Positions 39,424 to 49,430 of a stretch of 64,000 nucleotides of DNA are shown piece after piece. The notes under the pieces are model-generated. The model ran no database searches. It had not been told where the DNA came from and saw nothing but the letters and a program-made list of their open reading frames with translations. Source of the stretch: Styela clava (taxonomy: Eukaryota > Chordata > Ascidiacea > Stolidobranchia > Styelidae). Each line of letters starts with the position of its first letter. Position 1 is the stretch's first letter. The DNA is taken from NCBI RefSeq assembly GCF_964204865.1, contig NC_135254.1, forward strand, positions 18,233,001 through 18,297,000. The letters run 5' to 3'. A program made the position numbers and the translations under genes.

Positions 39424-40385
39424 TTACCGTAGAAGTTTTTTGTTGATAATTTCCCATACCATGGCTCGCCGAAAGTAAGGCATATCTCGCTGGGAAAATG
39501 TTAAGTCTGATTTAGAAGTAATATACTCTGCAAATTTGCAAGCAAAGACTCCACAATCTGATCCATTCATTTGTTGCGGTATATCAGACATTGACAACAG
39601 TTGCCAGTCAGAAAGATTGATCTCTGATCCTTTTTTATCCTTGTGCTCACAAAGAAGATAATTTTTTAGGATTTCAAGGCATTCCCGATTGGCTCCACCC
39701 ATTGAATCATAATATCTTATTTGTTTCGATATGAAATCAACGACAGCTAGACACCAATGCACGCCAAGATGTATTGGATACAGAACGATGTCTTTGGAAA
39801 ATATATCAACTTTTTTTGTCCACCGACGTACTGATGTATAAGATTGTGTACTCAATCGAGGATAAAAGAATGTATTCATGGAATGTACTGCGGGGTAATC
39901 TTTTACATCTTTAGAGCGCTGAACAATCAATTCCATATAAAAATTTATAATTTCATCATTAAGCCAATTTAGACCGAACAAAGTCGACATGTGCTCGCGG
40001 GTTATTGAAATGTTGAAACACTCAGAAAGGACTTGATTTGGAGGATATGGAACTAGTGCTTTGTTTATGTGTTCGCTCATGTCGGAAGTCAGCTCAGGAA
40101 GTGTGGGTTGTTCGATAATCTTTTTTTCTTGGAGTTTTAATTTGTTGTGTAAAATTTCAGCCAGAAGTGCATCTTTCTCTTTACGTTTCTCGTGCCAAAG
40201 TCGGGCTCGTGTTTCTTCAGCACGTGTTTGAGCTTGCCTCTGACGAACTCGACGATTGTATGTTTTTAACATGTCAGGAACGAAATTTTGTGACAAATAT
40301 GGAGAAGAAAACTCTTTCAAAATCTGGCTTCTCTTTATACTATCATTGAGAGTGGTTTCTGTTTGACTTTCGGCACCCCGAAGGA
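39424..40385 (-). CDS. SENP: SENP-like catalytic exon, left arm
   Basis: The frame stays open for at least 320 codons from the acceptor ACAACTTAG. Counted from the codon at 40320, the catalytic residues are His188, Asp205, Gln250 and Cys256, with the usual six-residue Gln-Cys spacing. The first in-frame ATG is at 40272, inside the basic region. Lack of an ATG further upstream supports splicing from earlier exons. The exon is identical in translation to the right-arm copy. Confidence 0.92.
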
Positions 40386-42643
40386 CTAAGTTGTATATAC
40401 TTATCGCTTTGTGTAAAAACTTTCACTTGAATCGTTTTTTATTTTAATTTTTAAATTTTCACGTCATTGGACGCGAAATGGACGTGTCCTTTGTCCTGTC
40501 CGATATCCATTTTGTTATTGTGCTATTGTTGTAGTCGGAATTCTTCTTTTTGTTGTGAAAAAAAAAATCGCGTTTCTCATTAACTACAAGACCAATTGCT
40601 TTTGCTTTGATTAGTTTCAAAGACTTGTGTGGTCTTTATGGAATTATTCATTCCAAAATTTTTAACTCTTAACTATATGCACATATATACTTGAGTTTTT
40701 ACACCAACTTCATCTTGCAGTCAAGCGAAAAATTACAGCTTATAATTAGAGAAAAATAAATTAGTTTTTAAAATTTTTGATAAACAAAACACACTTCTCT
40801 CATTTTTAACATCCATAATTCAGTATTCATCAAAAAATAAACGAAGAATCTAATTATATTGCAAAACTTCCACGCCAGAAGGACCAAATAATATATACTT
40901 ATGAGAAATGCTTCGCGTCAGCATCTTTGTTTTGAATTGTTTTTTATTTCAATTTTGGAACTTCATTTTATTGGACACGATATGTACCTATAATTGCTTT
41001 CTTTTTCATGTTATTGTTACGTTATTGTTGGTGTAATTTCACTTTTTGTCGCTTTTCTCTATCTATGGAACCAATTGCTTTGAATTTTGCATTGGGTAAA
41101 GATTGTTGTACTCTAATTAATTTAAAAAACTGTTGTGGGCTATATGGAATTTATTTTTCATTTCAAAATTTAAAAAAAATGCGTCAGTCTGCCGATACTG
41201 TACGATTATGATGCTATTTCATTTTAGCTTTCGTGTCCATATATTGAAGCATTGATTTTTTGTTTTTATAAGAGCAAGCAAGGCCATGCGCACCAACTCA
41301 GGAGTAAAGGAGACTGACCTCGATACATTGTACGAGTTAAAAATAAAATCTCCGGCAAATGTTGTTCTTATGTCATAAAAAAAAAACTTGAGCACATTGA
41401 TTATTCGACAAAATCGAATTTAATGAACAACCCCAGCAAAATCAGAACCAATATATCCTAGAAAATTTTCTGTCAGGGTTTTTTGACGTTGGCAAGATAT
41501 AGAGATTTGAATTATACGTTTTTTTTTACTAAAATCGCGGCATTGGGCCTTTCAGCAAATCTTACGATGGAAATTTTGGACTTGCAGAATATTAAGGAAT
41601 ATGCAACGTAGAGTGTTCTATTCACTGTAAACATCACAAAGATAGAAACTATACTCATCAAATAAACTGTCGTAAGTTCAATTATTATTCGTTTTCATAC
41701 GTTTTCTGTGTACGTAACTAATCAGTAGAGTAAATCCACATCTTGCAATCAAACTTGATTCTAAAAATATAAAAAATATGATTTGTCTCAGTATTATTCC
41801 GTAGATGCAAATGTATTTGGTGTACTTGCTTCTGAATCTACTTATTTTGGGGATTGCACTCAATACAGCATTCCACTTTTTAGATGTATATATTCGCTTT
41901 TAACAAACTTTGAAGTCAAAGAGATTTCAAAAAATTAGTCTTAAGTGACCACTAACTGTATGCAAAAAAAAAATTATTTTTTAAAGGCACAAGTTGATAT
42001 GGTATCACAAGAAGACTTGAATATTTTTTGTCTGGAACGATTATGAAAAACGCAAAATGATAAATCGCTGATAAGAACACACTTCGGATTGAAAGTGCGC
42101 TACCGGTAAAGTTTTCTCGGATAGGATACGGTCGAACGAAAACTTTTAACTTACCCTTACTGGTATTTTTACGCAGGAACGTAGCAAAGTTGAAAATGTG
42201 TAATATTAAGCTGTGATTAAAGAGAATTGTTATTGCACATATACTAAAACAAAAAACACTCACTTGATCCTGTTGATTGCACCTCGGACGTAATTTTGGT
42301 AATGCGTACCTAATTCTGTACTTGAATGCACTGGAAAATGGAACCGTTTCAGACCAATGTACAGTTGTGCTTCGCTGATTGAAATTATTGAGATGATTTT
42401 AATAATATATCTGTCTTAAGGCTACCATAATAACAGAAACAAGAGAGCAATTCCCAAATATATGTACACGTTAACCAGAGCGAAGCAATGCTTACCTTTG
42501 ACGCTACCGGTACCCTCCAACAATTTCCGAGTTACTCGTAGCAAGAATTTACAGTATCTAACTGGACAGCCAGAGTTCCCATGTATAAAATAATACAGCG
42601 AAATTTTGGACGAAATATCAGACTTCATACGAAATTTAGACAT
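39424..42643 (-). CDS. SENP: SENP1/2-like SUMO protease, four-exon model (left arm)
   Basis: Ulp1-family (C48) cysteine protease, which by family matures SUMO or removes it from proteins. The model is exons 42643-42496, 42369-42264, 42210-42155 and 40385-39424. The junctions are in phase (1, 2, 1) and total 1272 nt or 423 residues. The last exon holds the whole catalytic domain: LNDEIINFYM, GVHWCLAVVDF (His), YYDSMGG (Asp), IPQQMNGSDCGVFACK (Gln and Cys), and a VWEIINKKLL end. All are close to animal SENP1/2. A basic, helical, Arg/Glu-rich region precedes it. Exon 4 is certain; the small upstream exons are inferred from splice sites and phase. Exon 1 lies in the spacer, so only this copy has it. 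Confidence 0.65.
42155..42210 (-). CDS. SENP: SENP-like gene, candidate exon 3 (56 nt)
   Basis: It is bounded by AATCACAG and AAGG|GTAAGT on the minus strand. It encodes LILHIFNFATFLRKNTSK, in phase with both neighbours. Assignment rests on splice consensus and phase only. Confidence 0.45.
42264..42369 (-). CDS. SENP: SENP-like gene, candidate exon 2 (106 nt)
   Basis: It encodes QLYIGLKRFHFPVHSSTELG, then THYQNYVRGAINRI. It ends at AA|GTGAGT. The acceptor is GCGAAG, used instead of the CAG five bases upstream because only it keeps phase. No known domain is recognised. Confidence 0.42.
42496..42643 (-). CDS. SENP: SENP-like gene, candidate first coding exon
   Basis: The ATG at 42643 opens 49 codons (starting MSKFRMKSDISSK) and ends at GTCAAAG|GTAAGC, a strong donor in phase 1. 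Its donor lies 17 bp outside the palindrome boundary, so the right-arm gene has no counterpart. Confidence 0.45.
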
Positions 42644-43528
42644 AAAGAAAAGTAATAGCCTTCTGGCAAAAAATCAATCTTTACCCACTGAAAATTTTAA
42701 AGCCATTGTCCAAGTATTCGAAGAGAGAAGCTATTTTTAATGATAATGATGACGAATAACAAGAACAACAACAACATAATATCGAAACAATCGCTATGTC
42801 CATTAGCGTGTCCAAAAACAAAGACATTGTAAGAAAGGTAAGGTTTGTTTTTTCGTCCGGGTGTCAACGGATCGTGAAAGTACTACATCGAGTTACTCGT
42901 GGCGTCAAATTTAATACCCATTCGAAAACCAATGTTCTTTTCCTTAGCTACTGGACTAAACGCTTTCGAAATATCAGATGTTGAATATAGTGTCATCCTC
43001 TAAAAAAATTCACTTTCCTTTTAAAATAAATCATCAGGACTTCCCGTGCTCATTGTAACCCCACATATTGTTTTAAGTTGAACTACGGCGTGGTTTTTCC
43101 GATGAGCCAATTTTCCGAGCAAGTATTAAAAATAGAACAATATAACAGAGTTGAACGATGATTTAGCAAAACTTTCCACAGGTTTATTCATGTTCAATAG
43201 GCTACTGAGATGACAACGTTCATTTAGTTACAATAGCTCACTTTCATTGCATATTGCATTAAATGTTTCGTTTTATCATCTGAAAGAGAGACCGCTTTCT
43301 TTGCGCCAGGCATCGTTATAAATATCAACTTTTTTACGGTATTCAAAACTTCGTGAAGAGCCTGAGAACCAAAAATAAAATGGCAAGTTGGTATCAAAAT
43401 TACCTTGACAACGAACGTTCATTATGATTATTATAATATAAAATTAATGATATCGTGGTAAGGACATTTTCTAAAGTCTAAACTATACATTGTCAGTAAT
43501 CATAATTACATACCAATCAGTTCTTATT

Positions 43529-43748
43529 GGTGACAGCACATTTGAACCCACGTACATTTGCACCCGTACATTTGCACCCACCGACATTTGCATCCCGGAC
43601 ATTTGAACCCCCGTACATTTGCACCCACCGACATTTGCATCCCGGACATTTGCACCCCGGACATTTGCACCCCGGACAATTGCACCTACATACTATTGCA
43701 CCTATGGAATTTTTTTTTGTTTTTGTTTACGTACATTTGAACTCATGT
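43529..43748. repeat. MITE-derived ACATTTGCACCC repeat tract
   Basis: It starts GGTGACAGCACATTTGAACC, like an end of the 34171-34358 MITE. It then repeats (A)CATTTGCACCC or CATTTGAACCC words about ten times, and ends GTACATTTGAACTCATGT at the arm boundary. The last 50 bases also occur inside both arms (37911-37960). Confidence 0.75.
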
Positions 43749-43858
43749 TCTGGTTAACGTGTACATATATTTGGGAATTGCTCTCTTGTTTCTGTTATTA
43801 TGGTAGCCTTAAGACAGATATATTATTAAAATCATCTCAATAATTTCAATCAGCGAAG

Positions 43859-46805
43859 CACAACTGTACATTGGTCTGAAACGGTTCCATTTTCCAGTGC
43901 ATTCAAGTACAGAATTAGGTACGCATTACCAAAATTACGTCCGAGGTGCAATCAACAGGATCAAGTGAGTGTTTTTTGTTTTAGTATATGTGCAATAACA
44001 ATTCTCTTTAATCACAGCTTAATATTACACATTTTCAACTTTGCTACGTTCCTGCGTAAAAATACCAGTAAGGGTAAGTTAAAAGTTTTCGTTCGACCGT
44101 ATCCTATCCGAGAAAACTTTACCGGTAGCGCACTTTCAATCCGAAGTGTGTTCTTATCAGCGATTTATCATTTTGCGTTTTTCATAATCGTTCCAGACAA
44201 AAAATATTCAAGTCTTCTTGTGATACCATATCAACTTGTGCCTTTAAAAAATAATTTTTTTTTTTGCATACAGTTAGTGGTCACTTAAGACTAATTTTTT
44301 GTAATCTCTTTGACTTCAAAGTTTGTTAAAAGCGAATATATACATCTAAAAAGTGGAATGCTGTATTGAGTGCAATCCCCAAAATAAGTAGATTCAGAAG
44401 CAAGTACACCAAATACATTTGCATCTACGGAATAATACTGAGACAAATCATATTTTTTATATTTTTAGAATCAAGTTTGATTGCAAGATGTGGATTTACT
44501 CTACTGATTAGTTACGTACACAGAAAACGTATGAAAACGAATAATAATTGAACTTACGACAGTTTATTTGATGAGTATAGTTTCTATCTTTGTGATGTTT
44601 ACAGTGAATAGAACACTCTACGTTGCATATTCCTTAATATTCTGCAAGTCCAAAATTTCCATCGTAAGATTTGCTGAAAGGCCCAATGCCGCGATTTTAG
44701 TAAAAAAAAACGTATAATTCAAATCTCTATATCTTGCCAACGTCAAAAAACCCTGACAGAAAATTTTCTAGGATATATTGGTTCTGATTTTGCTGGGGTT
44801 GTTCATTAAATTCGATTTTGTCGAATAATCAATGTGCTCAAGTTTTTTTTTTATGACATAAGAACAACATTTGCCGGAGATTTTATTTTTAACTCGTACA
44901 ATGTATCGAGGTCAGTCTCCTTTACTCCTGAGTTGGTGCGCATGGCCTTGCTTGCTCTTATAAAAACAAAAAATCAATGCTTCAATATATGGACACGAAA
45001 GCTAAAATGAAATAGCATCATAATCGTACAGTATCGGCAGACTGACGCATTTTTTTTAAATTTTGAAATGAAAAATAAATTCCATATAGCCCACAACAGT
45101 TTTTTAAATTAATTAGAGTACAACAATCTTTACCCAATGCAAAATTCAAAGCAATTGGTTCCATAGATAGAGAAAAGCGACAAAAAGTGAAATTACACCA
45201 ACAATAACGTAACAATAACATGAAAAAGAAAGCAATTATAGGTACATATCGTGTCCAATAAAATGAAGTTCCAAAATTGAAATAAAAAACAATTCAAAAC
45301 AAAGATGCTGACGCGAAGCATTTCTCATAAGTATATATTATTTGGTCCTTCTGGCGTGGAAGTTTTGCAATATAATTAGATTCTTCGTTTATTTTTTGAT
45401 GAATACTGAATTATGGATGTTAAAAATGAGAGAAGTGTGTTTTGTTTATCAAAAATTTTAAAAACTAATTTATTTTTCTCTAATTATAAGCTGTAATTTT
45501 TCGCTTGACTGCAAGATGAAGTTGGTGTAAAAACTCAAGTATATATGTGCATATAGTTAAGAGTTAAAAATTTTGGAATGAATAATTCCATAAAGACCAC
45601 ACAAGTCTTTGAAACTAATCAAAGCAAAAGCAATTGGTCTTGTAGTTAATGAGAAACGCGATTTTTTTTTTCACAACAAAAAGAAGAATTCCGACTACAA
45701 CAATAGCACAATAACAAAATGGATATCGGACAGGACAAAGGACACGTCCATTTCGCGTCCAATGACGTGAAAATTTAAAAATTAAAATAAAAAACGATTC
45801 AAGTGAAAGTTTTTACACAAAGCGATAAGTATATACAACTTAGTCCTTCGGGGTGCCGAAAGTCAAACAGAAACCACTCTCAATGATAGTATAAAGAGAA
45901 GCCAGATTTTGAAAGAGTTTTCTTCTCCATATTTGTCACAAAATTTCGTTCCTGACATGTTAAAAACATACAATCGTCGAGTTCGTCAGAGGCAAGCTCA
46001 AACACGTGCTGAAGAAACACGAGCCCGACTTTGGCACGAGAAACGTAAAGAGAAAGATGCACTTCTGGCTGAAATTTTACACAACAAATTAAAACTCCAA
46101 GAAAAAAAGATTATCGAACAACCCACACTTCCTGAGCTGACTTCCGACATGAGCGAACACATAAACAAAGCACTAGTTCCATATCCTCCAAATCAAGTCC
46201 TTTCTGAGTGTTTCAACATTTCAATAACCCGCGAGCACATGTCGACTTTGTTCGGTCTAAATTGGCTTAATGATGAAATTATAAATTTTTATATGGAATT
46301 GATTGTTCAGCGCTCTAAAGATGTAAAAGATTACCCCGCAGTACATTCCATGAATACATTCTTTTATCCTCGATTGAGTACACAATCTTATACATCAGTA
46401 CGTCGGTGGACAAAAAAAGTTGATATATTTTCCAAAGACATCGTTCTGTATCCAATACATCTTGGCGTGCATTGGTGTCTAGCTGTCGTTGATTTCATAT
46501 CGAAACAAATAAGATATTATGATTCAATGGGTGGAGCCAATCGGGAATGCCTTGAAATCCTAAAAAATTATCTTCTTTGTGAGCACAAGGATAAAAAAGG
46601 ATCAGAGATCAATCTTTCTGACTGGCAACTGTTGTCAATGTCTGATATACCGCAACAAATGAATGGATCAGATTGTGGAGTCTTTGCTTGCAAATTTGCA
46701 GAGTATATTACTTCTAAATCAGACTTAACATTTTCCCAGCGAGATATGCCTTACTTTCGGCGAGCCATGGTATGGGAAATTATCAACAAAAAACTTCTAC
46801 GGTAA
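43859..46805 (+). pseudogene. SENP: SENP1/2-like SUMO protease, 5'-truncated copy (right arm)
   Basis: This is the mirror of the left-arm gene, with candidate exons 43859-43964, 44018-44073 and 45844-46805. The first coding exon is missing because the palindrome ends upstream of exon 2. The catalytic exon is intact (His188, Asp205, Gln250 and Cys256 counted from 45909). A shorter protein could start at the ATG at 45957, giving 282 residues with the complete protease domain. It may be functional from another promoter or may be a dead copy. Intact coding is expected simply because the arms are nearly identical. Confidence 0.6.
45844..46805 (+). CDS. SENP: SENP-like catalytic exon, right arm
   Basis: It has the same protein sequence as 40385-39424. 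The landmarks are NWLNDEIINFYM, LGVHWCLAVVDF, YYDSMGGANRE and PQQMNGSDCGVFACKF. The TAA stop follows LLR. The domain is complete from the SENP N-terminal helices to the final helix. Confidence 0.9.
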
Positions 46806-48373
46806 TATGACATTGTACTAATATATTTATATCATTTTCGGATCTTGTTTACTTTGGTAACCTTTGTTAAATATTATTATCTGCTTCCCATCCATTATGA
46901 TATCATTATTCTGGCTACCATGCTCCATTGATATATATATATTTTCATTATTGGGGGGGGTTGTGTTTCGAAATTTAGAGGGTGGTAAATATTTTGCCAA
47001 TAGCGATGAAACTATTTGCAACTTATAAAAATGTGTTATGTATATGACAGACCATCTACTCTACACTGATAAATATACCATTTTTTGAATATTCAAAGAC
47101 AATTTTACCGAAGTTAGGTATTGAAGTCTGGCATCACATCTGGGGAATGTAGGACAATCACTAGGGTTGCCTATTTGGGAAGCTAAAAAACATAAACGAA
47201 AGCTGTCAATGATAAAAGCTAATCAAATAAATCATATCTTATTCACTTCTAATACGAGGAAGAACAATCTACTTGCGAGCATTGATATGAGGAATACAGT
47301 CATGTTTCGCTGACGTATAATACTCACATATACGTACTGACTTACGTGATATTGATGAAATCCAAATTTCAAAATGCAAGTAGTGTGGGTACATGTACTC
47401 GAAATGCTGATTGCATTCGCAAATTATCAAAAACAACAGTAAAGTCTGTGAAAAAGAATCTCTGTGGTAAATAATATGTCGAACTATCGATTTCTTGTAA
47501 AATTGAAAAAAAAAAAAAAAATTTAAAAAAAATAAAATTTTCAAGATCAAAAATAAACCGAAAATAAAAGAGTAATGAAAAAAAAAATAAACAACTGTAA
47601 AAAAAAAAACAAATCAAACGACTAGACCGGGAAACACGACCTTTTTTTTTGTCAGCTGTTTTATATTGTAATTTTTTTTTTCAAACCGATGCGCAGCCTG
47701 TTGCATTTTATTTCTCGCTAAACCTCCAATAACAATCGTTTTTCAATTATTTTAACATACGTCGGTCAGTAAACATACGTTTTTTGAATTTAATTATGTC
47801 AACTCAGTTGTCATTTTTCTACTAAAGTCAGTACATCCTTATGGTTGTTTCCAATCAACAGATGCACAAAACTTAACTACGACATTGCATGATTTCCTAA
47901 ACACGAAATAAATTACCACTCTGCATCACTCGGCTCAAAAAAGAAGATTTAAACCCTCATATATATTGCTCAATACTCTAATATATAAACACATACAAAA
48001 TATACCATAAATTTAATGACTAACACATTTGGGAAGCTAAAGAACATAAACGAAAGCTGCCAATGATAAAAGCTAATCAAATAAATCATATCTTATTCAC
48101 TTCTAATACGAGCATTGCTATGAGGAATACAGTCATGTTTCGCTGACGTATAATACTCACATATACGTACTGACTTACGTAATATTGATGAAATCCAAAT
48201 TTCAAAATGCAAGTAGTGTGGGTACATGTACTTGAAATGCTGATTGCATTCACAAATTATCAAAAACAACACATGAGTTCAAATGTACGTAAACAAAAAC
48301 AAAAAAATTCCATAGGTGCATGTAAATATACGACAAACCATAAACTTAATGACTAACACACGGTTGCCGATAT

Positions 48374-49081
48374 GGTTTTCGAAAATTACCAAACGCTATC
48401 CCCTGATACCGGAAACAATATTACATAACAACTTCCTACGTACCACCATTGCTCAACATTTGCATCATTGATCAACATTTGCTCAACATGTGCAACATTA
48501 TTTGGGTATTGCTCAACATTTGCATCATTGATCAACATTTGCTCAACATGTGCAACATTATTTGGGTATTGCTCAACATTTGCATCATTGATCAACATTT
48601 GCTCAACATGTGCAACATTATTTGGGTATGGTTTTCGAAAATTACCAAACGCTATCCCCTGATACCGGAAACAATATTACATAACAACTTCCTACGTACC
48701 ACCATTGCTCAACATTTGCATCATTGATCAACATTTGCTCAACATGTGCAACATTATTTGGGTATTGCTCAACATTTGCATCATTGATCAACATTTGCTC
48801 AACATGTGCAACATTATTTGGGTATTGCTCAACATTTGCATCATTGATCAACATTTGCTCAACATGTGCAACATTATTTGGGTATGGTTTTCGAAAATTA
48901 CCAAACGCTATCCCCTGATACCGGAAACAATATTACATAACAACTTCCTACGTACCACCATTGCTCAACATTTGCATCATTGATCAACATTTGCTCAACA
49001 TGTGCAACATTATTTGGGTATTGCTCAACATTTGCATCATTGATCAACATTTGCTCAACATGTGCAACATTATTTGGGTAT
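48374..49081. repeat. Subterminal higher-order tandem repeat, right
   Basis: This is the mirror of 37149-37856, with the same 60-bp units, 76-bp linkers and 3-3-2 block order toward the end. Confidence 0.93.
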
Positions 49082-49104
49082 CGAATCCGACCTATACTAC
49101 TACT

Positions 49105-49110
49105 TATGTA
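49105..49110. other. Target-site duplication, right copy (TATGTA)
   Basis: It matches 37120-37125 and directly follows the terminal CTACTACT of the element. Confidence 0.9.
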
Positions 49111-49430
49111 CCAACCAATTAAAATTTAGATGGTTTTAATCTATTAAACAAAGAAACACCCACTAATACCAAGTGGCACTAGATGCATTTCATTTCTATA
49201 TTACTTGCCGTTTGCGAAAGATCTCAGATTTGAATTTATTTATTGTGTTCAGAAAACTCGACGTTTTCTTTTCTCTGCCGCATGGCATAGGCACATAAAT
49301 TTAATGTTTAATATACATCACATAAAGTACTAAAATACCTTTTTTGTTAATTCATTGCCCAACTCTCTGTTATTTCTTTATGGCCACCCCATAAATCGTT
49401 TGCTTGCATCAGCCATTCGCATTCGCCCAT
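49111..49430. repeat. Inverted segmental duplication, left arm (continuation)
   Basis: It matches 59130-59449 in opposite orientation. Landmarks are CCAACCAATTA, ACAAAGAAACACCCA, TACCAAGTG, and a GGCCACCCCATAAA block followed by TGCATCAGCCAT. It shows that the palindrome split one contiguous duplicated segment. Confidence 0.85.

Larger units (their letters stand above)
37126..42479 (+). repeat. Palindrome left arm (5.35-kb terminal inverted repeat)
   Basis: It is the reverse complement of 43749-49104. In order from the end it holds higher-order tandem repeats, an internal direct repeat, then the SENP-like gene reading outward toward the terminus. Confidence 0.93.
42480..43748. other. Palindrome spacer (1,269 bp)
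   Basis: This is the single-copy centre of the element. It contains candidate SENP exon 1 (42643-42496), a family B repeat fragment (42650-42790) and a tract of ACATTTG-CACCC repeats (43529-43690). The tract belongs to the 188-bp MITE family and ends exactly at the right-arm boundary. Confidence 0.85.
37126..49104. mobile_element. Giant palindromic transposable element carrying SENP-like proteases
   Basis: This is an 11,979-bp insertion. It consists of inverted arms 37126-42479 and 43749-49104 around a spacer (42480-43748). The termini are AGTAGTAGTATAGGTCGG and its complement, with an exact 6-bp TATGTA duplication and a matching empty site in the other duplication arm. By eye the arms differ at 38748 and 41937 (substitutions) and by one base in each of two homopolymers. 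The arms hold subterminal tandem repeats, a 251-265 bp internal direct repeat and a SENP1/2-like gene. No transposase, integrase or polymerase is seen. Six-bp duplications and 5'-AG ends are known for Polinton/Maverick elements. Placement there is inference, and a new class is possible. Confidence 0.88.
43749..49104 (-). repeat. Palindrome right arm (5.36-kb terminal inverted repeat)
   Basis: It is the reverse complement of 37126-42479, with two substitutions and two one-base homopolymer differences found by eye. Confidence 0.93.

Noticed and set aside
39424..40320. SENP frame as a processed retrocopy
   Set aside because: There is no poly-A tail or flanking duplication around the frame itself, and in-phase upstream exons with good splice sites suggest an intron-containing gene. 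This remains unproven.
37126..49104. Calling the element a confirmed Polinton/Maverick
   Set aside because: Only the 6-bp duplication and AG ends agree. None of the diagnostic genes is present, and the protease is SENP1/2-like rather than the short Polinton type.
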